DNA of 43,533 bases from a virus. The notes under the pieces were generated by a model, which saw nothing but the letters and a program-made list of their open reading frames with translations, ran no database searches and was not told the DNA's origin. Of the stretch, positions 30,166 through 37,383 are shown one piece after another. The stretch is taken from IMG/VR virus record IMGVR_UViG_3300035670_000441, positions 1-43,533 of that record, one strand, 5' to 3'. Position 1 is the first letter of the stretch. Each line of letters opens with the position of its first letter. The position numbers and the translations under genes are program-made.

Positions 30166-30191
30166 GATACAGCGAGCATTCTCGCTGTATC
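30166..30191. terminator. Perfect 11-bp hairpin GATACAGCGAG-CATT-CTCGCTGTATC
   Basis: The two arms are perfectly complementary with a 4-nt loop. No T run follows on either strand, so it could be a rho-assisted terminator of the small membrane gene unit or a protein-binding dyad. It marks the border to an AT-rich stretch. Confidence 0.5.
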
Positions 30192-30362
30192 TAAATATGT
30201 AGATATATTGGTAGGGGTACCTCCTATATATATATATTTCTCTTATATAGAAGTAGTAGTAGTAGTAGGGGGTATATTTTGGTTGTGTACTTTATGCAGA
30301 GGTACTCTAATGGAGAGGTACCCCACAGACGTGCTACAAAACGCAAAAATTTTTTAGAGGCG
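30192..30362. repeat. AT-rich stretch with simple repeats and GGTACC dyads
   Basis: The stretch includes a TA-dinucleotide run (about 30225-30237), a TAG trinucleotide run (about 30251-30267), and three GGTAC-centred sites: GGGGTACCTC (30214-30223), AGAGGTACTCT (30298-30308) and GAGGTACCCC (30315-30324). The first and last are exact inverted repeats of each other. AT-rich easily melting DNA flanked by dyads is typical of replication origins or of strongly regulated promoters. Confidence 0.45.
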
Positions 30363-30437
30363 CTGAACCCCTATATCTGAACCTGGTGTGTGGTTTTCGC
30401 AGATGGGCATAGATTCCCGCCCTGCACGACGCCCACG

Positions 30438-30458
30438 CCCTCCCCCAGCCCCTCCCCC
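30438..30458 (-). other. G-quadruplex-forming tract on the minus strand
   Basis: The plus strand has C-runs of 3, 5, 4 and 5 separated by T, AG and T. The minus strand therefore has four G-runs with loops of only 1, 2 and 1 nt, which predicts a very stable intramolecular quadruplex. On the rightward transcript the whole 30420-30500 stretch is C-rich and G-poor, like a Rho loading site. Confidence 0.65.
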
Positions 30459-30562
30459 TCCACCTCCAACCGACGCCCTCCCCCTGATTCTACGCGGCCT
30501 CCAGCCCGACGCCCTGAATCACAACGGTGCCCACACCGTCCCCGAGGAGGACAACATAAAAT

Positions 30563-30960
30563 CACGGCCTCCTTACACTCTTACACTTTCCAGTTGAGAG
30601 TCATTCCGTACAACTAAATCCCTGCATATTCGCTCTTAAATGAGAATCATATGCAGGCGACGAACGGTAGGTGTTTTTCAGACCCTTTTGCCAACTTGCT
30701 ACGGGACTTTTTATGTTCTTACACCGAGTTGGTCAAATAACGCTCAGTTTTCCCTGAGTCTCATGTCCTTATATGTCCGCCACTGTCCGGGCTTTATAAG
30801 GACATAAGATTCCTATGCCAACTTGCCCCGAAGGAACTTGCGAAAGTTATCTTCGTACTCCGCTTACAAACTTACACTTTCTCAAGATGTCCGTACTTGT
30901 CTTGAAGTTTTTAGTGTAGGCCGTTTGACATCTTACAAGTTTATACCCCCGCCCCTCCTC
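30563..30960. promoter_or_regulatory. Repeat-rich control region upstream of the right arm
   Basis: Several short repeat families are packed here. CTTACAC occurs at 30572, 30580, 30718 and 30871 and CTTACAA at 30863 and 30932; 30572-30591 and 30863-30882 agree in 17 of 20 bases. CCTGCATAT/ATATGCAGG (30621-30657) is a 9-bp inverted repeat. TGCCAACTTGC is repeated exactly at 30689 and 30816. TGTCC stands at 30764, 30774 and 30784, one helical turn apart, and ATGTCCTTAT/ATAAGGACAT (30763-30805) is a 10-bp inverted repeat. A perfect TTGACA (30925-30930) has no -10 at proper distance. The layout resembles an origin or a multi-operator early promoter region; no gene is seen. Confidence 0.55.
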
Positions 30961-30977
30961 AGTATTAAGGTGCCCAT

Positions 30978-32264
30978 ATGAAGTTGCCCCGCGTTCGAGT
31001 CCAGACATTGCCGGCCTATACCGCAGCCGAGGCGCCGGCCACTCCGTCTGGCCGCGTGACGCCTACCATTCGCTCGATCGAGGTGGGCTACGCAGAGATC
31101 GACCGCCCCACCATCTACCGGGCCATGGTCGACGCCCTGATCTACAACCTGACCTTCATCCAGGACAGCGGGATGCCGTTCGACCAGAGCCGGCTGGAAT
31201 CGCTGAACATGATGCACAACGCCGGCCGCTGCCTGTGGTCGTGGTCGTCGATCCCCTCGCCGTACCTTGAGGATGGCATCGAGCAGCTCAAGCGTCACAC
31301 CCTGCGCAGCAGCAACCTGTTCCCGCTGGACATGCAGGTGCTGTCGCCGCGCTTCGCCTGCCTGCTGCTGCTGACCAACTTCAGCAAGATCGAGCGGGAC
31401 CTGCATCGCGTCGCCGAGGCCCAGGGCCTGGTCATCAAGTCCAAGGTGAACCTGGCCTTCGCCACCAGCTGCCTCGACTACGGCAGCCCGGCCCTGCGCC
31501 CCTATGCCCGACTGGAGCCTTTGCAGGAGCGCGCCGGCTACAACGACGCCCAGTCCGCCATCCTGGCCCTGGCCGACAGTGGCAGCCTGCCCTTCAGCCA
31601 CTACCAGCTGGTGCGAGGCACCTACGAGGCCGACCAAGCCAAGCGCATCACCGGCGCCCGTGGTGCGGTCATGCTGGATCTGGCTGTGCTTTCCAAGGAG
31701 CTGGACAAGGTGCCCGACGCCGCCGAGCTGGGCGAGGAACTCATGAACGTCAGTTCATCCGTTTACGCAAAAGCCGCCGACCTGGTGATGACCGGCGAGT
31801 GGAACCAGCTGAGTCTGGGCCACGTGCCGGGCGACCCGGACGACGACATTCTGGTGCTGACCGCCCGGGCCATCATCCGCCGGATCGGCTGTGAAGGTCG
31901 GGATCAGCTGATCGACCCGGTCGCCCTGCTCTGCCTGTCGCTGCTGACCGGCATCTCGCCGGCCTGCTTCATGCGCCACGCCCTGGCTGACTTCCAGCGC
32001 CGGGGTACCACCTACATCAGCATGGCCGGCGCCGTGGAGCTGGCCGAGCTGGTCAGCCGTATCGAGGTGCTGGCAGGCCGAGAGGAGGCTCGCAAGGTGG
32101 TGCTGGTCCGCGAGCTGGATCAGCTGGCAGACCGACTGAGCGCGGCCCACACCGGAAAGAAGGACTGGGAGGTCGAGCTGCCGCAGAAAATGCTGAAGGC
32201 ATGGTCTCCCGCCGGACTGGCCTGGGAGTGGACGAAGCCTGTCGCCGAGGAGGATGCAGCGTGA
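30978..32264 (+). CDS. Unknown protein (428 aa), first gene of the right arm
   Basis: The product is the largest of the right arm and directly follows the repeat-rich control region; AAGGTG precedes ATG 30978. It is predicted mainly helical, with no signal peptide and no recognisable nuclease, helicase, polymerase or helix-turn-helix motif. Segments such as YRAMVDALIYNLTFIQDSGM, TGARGAVMLDLAVLSKELDK and a charged C-terminal part (RIEVLAGREEARKVVLVREL) are unlike families I know. Its place suggests an early role, perhaps in replication start or host takeover, but this is only from position. The stop overlaps the next start (ATGA). Confidence 0.7.
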   Translation: MKLPRVRVQTLPAYTAAEAPATPSGRVTPTIRSIEVGYAEIDRPTIYRAMVDALIYNLTFIQDSGMPFDQSRLESLNMMHNAGRCLWSWSSIPSPYLEDGIEQLKRHTLRSSNLFPLDMQVLSPRFACLLLLTNFSKIERDLHRVAEAQGLVIKSKVNLAFATSCLDYGSPALRPYARLEPLQERAGYNDAQSAILALADSGSLPFSHYQLVRGTYEADQAKRITGARGAVMLDLAVLSKELDKVPDAAELGEELMNVSSSVYAKAADLVMTGEWNQLSLGHVPGDPDDDILVLTARAIIRRIGCEGRDQLIDPVALLCLSLLTGISPACFMRHALADFQRRGTTYISMAGAVELAELVSRIEVLAGREEARKVVLVRELDQLADRLSAAHTGKKDWEVELPQKMLKAWSPAGLAWEWTKPVAEEDAA

Positions 32265-32503
32265 TGCGTATAGCCGTAGTTATCGCCCTGGCAGCACTTG
32301 CTGGGTGCGGCCCACAGCCGGGAGAGGTACCCACCGGCCAGAACAACGCCCTGGTGGTCAACAGCAGAGATGTCCTCTACGTCACCCGGGACCGAGTCAA
32401 CGGCGTGACCTGCTGGAGCAAGAACGGCACCACGCTGACCTGCCTGCCGGACTGGATGCTCGACAACCAGTCCGCCGTTATGTTCGACCGGGAGGTGAGG
32501 TGA
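32264..32503 (+). CDS. Second phage lipoprotein (79 aa)
   Basis: The product begins MRIAVVIALAALAGCGPQPG, a short lipoprotein signal with lipobox LAGC (Cys15) and Gly at +2, so outer membrane sorting is expected. The mature part has about 65 residues with two cysteines (VTCWSK and LTCLPD) that could form a disulfide in the periplasm. ATG 32264 overlaps the preceding stop; GAGGAGG lies upstream. A role in superinfection exclusion or envelope change is possible; spanins are unlikely since no lysis genes are near. Confidence 0.75.
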   Translation: MRIAVVIALAALAGCGPQPGEVPTGQNNALVVNSRDVLYVTRDRVNGVTCWSKNGTTLTCLPDWMLDNQSAVMFDREVR

Positions 32504-32721
32504 TGGTGCGCAGTGACTACGAGCTAGTTCGCCAGACTCAGGAGCTGGCCTCCGAGTTCTACCGCATGCACGGGTACAACCAACCCGCTGACTACCGCTG
32601 GTGGGCGTCAAGCCATCCGCAGGAAGTGCTCATGTGGGAGATGGCCTGCGCTGCACAACTGCACCTAACCGACACCGATATGGACGGCATCGACCCGGAT
32701 GAAGTCCTGGAGGAATCCTGA
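32503..32721 (+). CDS. Small acidic protein (72 aa), unknown
   Basis: The product starts MVRSDYELVRQTQELASEFY and ends DTDMDGIDPDEVLEES. It has a Trp-rich centre (YRWWASSHPQ). ATG 32503 follows GGAGGTGAGG and overlaps the previous stop (TGATG at the junction). The frame is open farther upstream but this overlaps the lipoprotein gene. Function unknown; many phage host-takeover proteins are of this type. Confidence 0.65.
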   Translation: MVRSDYELVRQTQELASEFYRMHGYNQPADYRWWASSHPQEVLMWEMACAAQLHLTDTDMDGIDPDEVLEES

Positions 32722-33155
32722 TGGACACAACCCAGAGAGCGCTGCGCCACCTGCTGGCCAGCACGCTGGTCTACGTCGATAACGCCGCCACTTTGGCCGA
32801 GTTCCGGGCCGAGACTGGCGAGGTGGCACTGGCCGGCATGTACCGCCGCAGCGCCCAGCGTGCCCAGCGGATCGTGAATGCAGCCTTGCGCTCGCTGGCC
32901 AAGGCGCCGCCCTTGCCGGCCACCTTCCTCGCTTGTGATGGCAAGGGCGGTGAGTACGAACTGGCGGGCCTGGCCAAAGGTGCCGGGCCGCTCAAGGGGC
33001 AGGAGGTGATCGTCTACCGCGACCCCGCCACCGGCGCCCTGTACTTCAGGGACATTCAGGACTTCCGGGAGCGGATGACGCTGGCTGGAGGTGTTGGAGC
33101 CGCCGAAGGCGGCGCCGCAATCACAGAAACGACCGACGTTAGGAGGTCAGCATGA
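32721..33155 (+). CDS. Unknown protein (144 aa)
   Basis: The product starts MDTTQRALRHLLASTLVYVD. The first 60 residues are helical and basic (MYRRSAQRAQRIVNAALRSL); the second half has a small beta-like unit (GQEVIVYRDPATGALYFRDI). The start overlaps the previous stop by one base and the end overlaps the next gene by four. No domain recognised. Confidence 0.65.
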   Translation: MDTTQRALRHLLASTLVYVDNAATLAEFRAETGEVALAGMYRRSAQRAQRIVNAALRSLAKAPPLPATFLACDGKGGEYELAGLAKGAGPLKGQEVIVYRDPATGALYFRDIQDFRERMTLAGGVGAAEGGAAITETTDVRRSA

Positions 33156-33466
33156 TCGGTTATCTCCACGGCAGCACCATCAGGTCGCTCCTGGCCGCCG
33201 GCGTGACGCAGGCATGGTACGGCACGAGCGAGACCCCGGCCCACCGCGGCGACCTGACCTCGGTCTACTTCTTCGACGAGGGCGGCACCGAGCTGGCCCA
33301 CCAGACCCAGCTGGCCGGGCTATTCGACAACCCGGAGGTGGCGGTACTCAAGCGCAACTGGGGCGGGCAGCTCAGCGATCGCGGATACGAAAGGTCGTTC
33401 CGCTGGAACTCCTTCCTCGACCGGCCAGAGGAGATTCTGGACGGCTACATCTACAGGGTGATCTGA
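33152..33466 (+). CDS. Unknown protein (104 aa)
   Basis: The product starts MIGYLHGSTIRSLLAAGVTQ and ends EEILDGYIYRVI; it looks like a compact alpha/beta protein with several aromatic residues. AGGAGG stands five bases before ATG 33152. It is part of the coupled run from 30978. No family recognised. Confidence 0.65.
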   Translation: MIGYLHGSTIRSLLAAGVTQAWYGTSETPAHRGDLTSVYFFDEGGTELAHQTQLAGLFDNPEVAVLKRNWGGQLSDRGYERSFRWNSFLDRPEEILDGYIYRVI

Positions 33467-33467
33467 C

Positions 33468-33848
33468 ATGAACAAGCACCATGTTTATGCGCGATTAACC
33501 CATAAATACAGGGCTGGCTGGTCCCATCTCGACCGCCACGAATATGTCTTCGACCTCAAGTTGACCCCGCGCAAGCTGGTCAACCGCACTGACGACGGCG
33601 ACCTCGACCACCTCCTATACGGCAGGCTCAGCGCCAAGCAGCGTGAGCAGGCCAGGAAGGTGTGGGAGAAGCTGCCGCGACAGGATCGAGGGCAGTTCAA
33701 ACACTGGCTCTGCCGCACCATCTCCAGTGAGTTCGTCAGCGGCTGCCAGTGCGAGCACGACTGCTGCGGCCACTACCAGAGCTACGCGGCAACCGCCATC
33801 TACGGCCGCCGCGTGGTGGTCAATGTCCACAGTTACCGCAATTTGTGA
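33468..33848 (+). CDS. Unknown protein (126 aa) with a Cys/His cluster; gene carries a palindrome copy
   Basis: The product is basic in its first half (LTPRKLVNR, LSAKQREQARKVWEKLPRQD) and has the cluster CQCEHDCCGHY near residues 93-103, a potential metal site. The start ATG 33468 lies one base after the previous stop. CCCATAAATACAGG (33499-33512), a 12-of-14 palindrome copy, lies at codons 11-15; 16 bases here are identical to the inverse of 27254-27269. A second in-frame start after the site is not evident. Possible nucleic-acid binder; function unknown. Confidence 0.65.
   Translation: MNKHHVYARLTHKYRAGWSHLDRHEYVFDLKLTPRKLVNRTDDGDLDHLLYGRLSAKQREQARKVWEKLPRQDRGQFKHWLCRTISSEFVSGCQCEHDCCGHYQSYAATAIYGRRVVVNVHSYRNL
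33499..33512. promoter_or_regulatory. Palindrome copy with CCCATA arm inside a coding region
   Basis: CCCATAAATACAGG matches 12 of 14 positions and falls within the first codons of the 126-aa gene. Its AT content stands out from the GC-rich gene. Together with two flanking A it equals the reverse complement of 27254-27269 (AACCCATAAATACAGG). Confidence 0.5.
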
Positions 33849-33855
33849 GGTGCGT

Positions 33856-34017
33856 ATGAGCGCGCAAAAGCTGCAAACCCTGGTCGAGCGTATGGCCTCC
33901 ATGCTGTGCGACCTACACAACAACTTCGGCTGGGACGAGCTGGGCGACAGCCTGGAGGACGTTCTGGACGAGGCACGCGAGTTGGGCTGCTCGGTAGCGG
34001 CCGAGGAGGACGAATGA
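33856..34017 (+). CDS. Small acidic helical protein (53 aa)
   Basis: The product is MSAQKLQTLVERMASMLCDL followed by an acidic stretch (DELGDSLEDVLDEARELG). It is predicted to be two helices. GAGG precedes ATG 33856; the stop overlaps the next start (ATGA). The frame is open upstream only in the shadow of the previous gene. Function unknown. Confidence 0.6.
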   Translation: MSAQKLQTLVERMASMLCDLHNNFGWDELGDSLEDVLDEARELGCSVAAEEDE

Positions 34018-34268
34018 AGGCGAAACTCGACCCAACCTGCGTCATCGGCGACGACGGCAAGGGCCTGTTCCTTGTATCAGGCCGGCTCTACGGCGCCGAC
34101 GATGATGACGCCTACCTGGTGCGAGCCCGCAGCAGTATCGACGCGATGGACGTGTTCCTCGCCGAGATCGACGTGCCGCAGGGCGATAATGGCGACTTCC
34201 TCATGGAAGAGGAAGGTGAGCCCACCCACTTCATCGTCACCATCGACTACGTCGGCGAGCTGGAGTGA
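34014..34268 (+). CDS. Unknown acidic protein (84 aa)
   Basis: The product starts MKAKLDPTCVIGDDGKGLFL and shows a beta-alpha-beta like pattern (YLVRARSSIDAMDVFLAEID, then THFIVTIDYVGELE). GAGGAGG stands six bases before ATG 34014. It is coupled to the previous gene. No family recognised. Confidence 0.65.
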   Translation: MKAKLDPTCVIGDDGKGLFLVSGRLYGADDDDAYLVRARSSIDAMDVFLAEIDVPQGDNGDFLMEEEGEPTHFIVTIDYVGELE

Positions 34269-34271
34269 CGC

Positions 34272-34571
34272 ATGCCCCTTCAGCTGACTGAGCTGAAGCA
34301 CGCCACCGCCGCCGACAAGCAGCCCGAACACACCCTCGCCACCTACGAAATGTCCCACAGCAACGAAAAGACCACTCTCCGTCAGACGGTGAAGGTGGCC
34401 TGGATGCCGTGGGGCCCAGAGTTCCGCTACTCCCTCCACGACTTCGAGGTGAAGACCTTCGACGAGGGGCGACTGCGCCTGGCGGATTGGTTCGAGCGGA
34501 TGGCAGACGCGCTTCGCAACCCCGGAAAGATCAACGACAAGTTTCCGCCGTACAGCGGCGAGAAGGAGTGA
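34272..34571 (+). CDS. Unknown protein (99 aa)
   Basis: The product starts MPLQLTELKHATAADKQPEH and ends with a Lys/Pro-rich INDKFPPYSGEKE. GGAG (in CTGGAGTGACGC) precedes ATG 34272 across the previous stop. The middle includes TVKVAWMPWGPEFRYSLHDF. No domain recognised. Confidence 0.6.
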   Translation: MPLQLTELKHATAADKQPEHTLATYEMSHSNEKTTLRQTVKVAWMPWGPEFRYSLHDFEVKTFDEGRLRLADWFERMADALRNPGKINDKFPPYSGEKE

Positions 34572-34573
34572 AC

Positions 34574-35587
34574 GTGAGCCGCGAACAGATCAACAGCAAC
34601 GCCGGAGACCTCCACACCATGAGCCGGGAGATCCTCGGGATCGACTGGTACGACACAGAGCCGGCAGCGCGCCGGGTGATTGAGTGGGTGGCCAAGAACC
34701 GCGCCGGCACGCCGTCGCACCGCTGGACAGAGGACCCGCACGCCGGCCAGTACGACGGAGAGCGGGCCGACCTGGCAATGGGCGACCTCACCGACGACGA
34801 GCTGGCCAATGCGGTCTTCATGTACGGCAACCACATGCCAGAAATACTGGACGTCATAGCCGGCAAGGCGCAAATGCCGATCGCCTACCTGACCGCCGCC
34901 AAGGAACGTATCCGCTGGCTCAGTCGACGGTTGGACGCAACTCTGGAAGCGCTGGCCGTGTGGGACCGCCCAGAGCCTTGGGGCGAGAACGACATCATCC
35001 CGCTCGGCGAGGGCAGCATCACCGGTGAAGCGTATCGCCGAGGCGTGGAGGCCGGGCGCCGGCAGGTAGGAGGCACTCCGCTACTGGATGTCGTGGTCGA
35101 TGCCATCGACCGCTACAAAGAAGACCCGGCGACCTACAGCCTGGACGGGCTGTTGGAAGACATCCGCTATGTGGCTAGCACCCAGCTGCCGGAAGGCCTC
35201 GAGGTCCGCGCCATGGGCGAGGCCAACACCTACGCCGTGCTCAAGGACGGCAACTGGGCGGCCAACGTCCGCATGAACGGCGAGATGACCGTCGACCGGC
35301 AGGCTGCCCTTCTGCACGCCGTATGCAGCGGGTGGAACGCTCAGGTGCCGATCAAGGTGGTCGCCGACATCTCCGGCGGCGCCCTGCACGGGGTCTACGC
35401 CGAGGTGCCGGTCGAGGTCCTCTTCATCAGCGATGACGGCGATGACATCGCCTCCCAGATGGAAGAGCTGAGCGACTACGAGATGCGCCGCGACACCGGC
35501 GGCAACCTGGTAGCCAGCTGGGTCCAGGCCTCTGATGGCGGACAAGACGCTGAGATGGTTCAGCATTACTTCGAGCAGAAGGTGTAG
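34574..35587 (+). CDS. Unknown protein (337 aa)
   Basis: I chose GTG 34574, which has AAGGAG six bases upstream; the longer frame overlaps the previous gene and the first internal ATG (34619) has no ribosome binding site. The product has an N-terminal helical part with RVIEWVAKNRAGTPSHRWTE, a central region with AKERIRWLSRRLDATLEALA, and a beta-rich C-terminus (PEGLEVRAMGEANTYAVLKD; PIKVVADISGGALHGVYAEV). A possible two-domain protein; no catalytic motif seen. Second largest gene of the right arm. Confidence 0.65.
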   Translation: MSREQINSNAGDLHTMSREILGIDWYDTEPAARRVIEWVAKNRAGTPSHRWTEDPHAGQYDGERADLAMGDLTDDELANAVFMYGNHMPEILDVIAGKAQMPIAYLTAAKERIRWLSRRLDATLEALAVWDRPEPWGENDIIPLGEGSITGEAYRRGVEAGRRQVGGTPLLDVVVDAIDRYKEDPATYSLDGLLEDIRYVASTQLPEGLEVRAMGEANTYAVLKDGNWAANVRMNGEMTVDRQAALLHAVCSGWNAQVPIKVVADISGGALHGVYAEVPVEVLFISDDGDDIASQMEELSDYEMRRDTGGNLVASWVQASDGGQDAEMVQHYFEQKV

Positions 35588-35590
35588 GCC

Positions 35591-35809
35591 ATGAACGTGC
35601 GCGTCTGCTCCATCCAGAAGACCGTATGGAAATCAAACCCACTCAGCGGGCACAGCTGGCCTGAGTACGGCCCGATCACAGGCTGGGAGGTCCGCAGGCC
35701 ATTCGGTCAGTGGAGCAAACACCGCACCGAGGCCGCCGCTGAAAAGGAAGCGGATGAACTGAGAGCCTTCTACGAAAAGTACCCAGTCGAGGGATTGTGC
35801 AATGCCTAG
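35591..35809 (+). CDS. Unknown protein (72 aa)
   Basis: The product starts MNVRVCSIQKTVWKSNPLSG and has a short beta part with GPITGWEVRRPFGQWSKH, then a helix (AAAEKEADELRAFYEKYP). Starts 3 bases after the previous stop, with AGAAGG farther upstream; its end overlaps the next gene by 8 bases. Function unknown. Confidence 0.6.
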   Translation: MNVRVCSIQKTVWKSNPLSGHSWPEYGPITGWEVRRPFGQWSKHRTEAAAEKEADELRAFYEKYPVEGLCNA

Positions 35810-36284
35810 ACACGAAATCCTCAGCCACACCAGGATTGAGCAGCAGGTCCGCTCGCACTTCCAGATGATCGAGCACTGCCACGGAACGCTCGACCGCCTC
35901 AACAGCGTGATGTTCCCGCTCTGGCAGGAGTTGGCCAGCAAGACGCCTGGCGGCCGGCACCGGTACACGGCCTACACACGGGGCTTCGCCCGGGGCGTGT
36001 TCGATGCCTTCTGGCACACCCTGATGCAGGAGAAGGTCGAGTTCGTCTACAAGCTCCGCCGGGACGTGCCGCAGATCAACGCCAAGCGCGACGAACTGTT
36101 CAGCACCCACAAGCAGAGCGTCCACCGCCTGACGGAGGAGTTCTACGAGGCCGAGCTGGGCATCCTGCTGAGCGACGCCTACCACAGCCACGTGTGGAAG
36201 GGCACAGACAAGCCGATCGGCGCCTGGGCCATGCCCAGGCCACGCCGAGACCATTACCCGGGAGTGAAACTCTATGCCGCGTAA
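35802..36284 (+). CDS. Unknown protein (160 aa)
   Basis: The product is strongly helical and rich in His, Arg and Glu: TRIEQQVRSHFQMIEHCHGT, RGFARGVFDAFWHTLMQEKV, HKQSVHRLTEEFYEAELGIL. The start overlaps the previous gene and the last 11 bases overlap the next. There is no signal peptide or membrane segment. No family recognised. Confidence 0.65.
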   Translation: MPRHEILSHTRIEQQVRSHFQMIEHCHGTLDRLNSVMFPLWQELASKTPGGRHRYTAYTRGFARGVFDAFWHTLMQEKVEFVYKLRRDVPQINAKRDELFSTHKQSVHRLTEEFYEAELGILLSDAYHSHVWKGTDKPIGAWAMPRPRRDHYPGVKLYAA

Positions 36285-36768
36285 CATCAGCAAGACCGAC
36301 CTGGTCGAAGCCCGCATAAACCAGTTCCACGGCTCGACGGCGATCACCGCCGCCGCATTGGTACAGGGGCTGATGGCCTTCGCTGACGCCGACATGGAAG
36401 GCATGACGCTGGCACCCACCGCCGCCGAGGCAGCCGAATGTCTGAAGGAGCGCATCGGCACCACCGGCGATCGCTGGTACGGCGGCTGCCTGCTGCTGGC
36501 CATGGCGATGGCCGAGGTGGTAGACGACCTCTGCGACTTCGAGGACGGCGTCTTCACCTACGAGCACATCGAGGTGATGCCCAAGGCCCTCGAGTCCTTC
36601 ACCCCGGCCAACAACCTGCCGGCCCACCTGATGCAGGTGGTCGAGCCGGCCGCCTGGTACCACCTCAGCGAGAACTGGATGAAGCCCAGCCGCGAGTGCC
36701 TGGAGCAGGTGTTCAAGGAGTGGGCGGAGCTGGCCGGCGTACCGGTGAGGGAGCCAGAACATGGCTGA
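36274..36768 (+). CDS. Unknown protein (164 aa)
   Basis: The product starts MPRNISKTDLVEARINQFHG. It is helical with an acidic patch (AEVVDDLCDFEDGVFTYEHI) and resembles a small all-alpha scaffold or binding protein. GGGAG stands upstream of ATG 36274, inside the previous gene. Overlaps the next gene by 8 bases. Function unknown. Confidence 0.65.
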   Translation: MPRNISKTDLVEARINQFHGSTAITAAALVQGLMAFADADMEGMTLAPTAAEAAECLKERIGTTGDRWYGGCLLLAMAMAEVVDDLCDFEDGVFTYEHIEVMPKALESFTPANNLPAHLMQVVEPAAWYHLSENWMKPSRECLEQVFKEWAELAGVPVREPEHG

Positions 36769-36961
36769 GGTCAAGGTCCTGATCGACCTCAAGGAGCTGG
36801 ACGTGATGCTCAACCGCGCCATCGTGGCCGGTATCCACCTCCAGCAGATCAACAAATGGCCCGCCGGCCTCTCCCCGCTCCCCGACAACTTCAGGGAGGC
36901 GCGGGACGAGCAGCGCGAGGACCTTCTGCAGTACCACCACATTCCGAGGCGAAGAGCATGA
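36761..36961 (+). CDS. Unknown protein (66 aa)
   Basis: The product starts MAEVKVLIDLKELDVMLNRA and ends in a basic IPRRRA. The N-terminal strand and helix followed by PLPDNFREARDEQREDLLQY suggest a small soluble protein. The stop overlaps the next start (ATGA). No family recognised. Confidence 0.6.
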   Translation: MAEVKVLIDLKELDVMLNRAIVAGIHLQQINKWPAGLSPLPDNFREARDEQREDLLQYHHIPRRRA

Positions 36962-37380
36962 GCGAGAACCTGAAGGTGGACATCGCCTGCAGCCACTGCG
37001 GCAGCCGAGACGTGTACCGAGACGCCACCGCTGACTGGAACCCATTGGCCCAGTGCTGGGAGTTGCGGGCCGTGATGGACCAAGGCTTCTGCGAAGACTG
37101 CGGCGGCGAGGCGACCCTTAAAGAACACCCGCTGGTAGAGGTGTTCGAGGTGACGGCCCACGGGTTCGTCGGCGACGGCAGCAAGGACGAGCTGTTGATC
37201 TGGGTGGCGGCCAACTCCGCCGAGGAGCTGGTTGAGGTCATCGGCGGCACCGGCGCCAGGTACTGCGGCACGGTGAACATCGAGCCTGACAACGACGCGG
37301 TGGACTTCACCCTTCCAGCCCAGCGGGAAGAGTTGCGAGCCCGCCTGAAGCAGTTCTTCGACAGCCCGATGGAGGGCTAG
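36958..37380 (+). CDS. Zinc-ribbon protein (140 aa)
   Basis: The N-terminal 50 residues hold two Cys pairs, CSHCG (near residue 11) and CEDCGG (near residue 45), the layout of a zinc ribbon. The remaining part is acidic, with a C-terminal helix (PAQREELRARLKQFFDSPME). Zinc ribbons of this type often bind nucleic acids or RNA polymerase. ATG 36958 overlaps the previous stop. It is one of three zinc-ribbon proteins in this arm (others at 42327 and 42854). Confidence 0.7.
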   Translation: MSENLKVDIACSHCGSRDVYRDATADWNPLAQCWELRAVMDQGFCEDCGGEATLKEHPLVEVFEVTAHGFVGDGSKDELLIWVAANSAEELVEVIGGTGARYCGTVNIEPDNDAVDFTLPAQREELRARLKQFFDSPMEG

Positions 37381-37383
37381 TAG

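Noticed and set aside
30154-30357. Plus-strand hydrophobic 67-aa frame
   Set aside because: It starts in the perfect hairpin at 30166 and its Val run comes from a trinucleotide repeat; no ribosome binding site. A real small membrane protein cannot be fully excluded.
30388-30597. Plus-strand Pro/Arg-rich 69-aa frame
   Set aside because: The residues reflect the C-rich quadruplex-complement tract; no ribosome binding site and no protein-like pattern.
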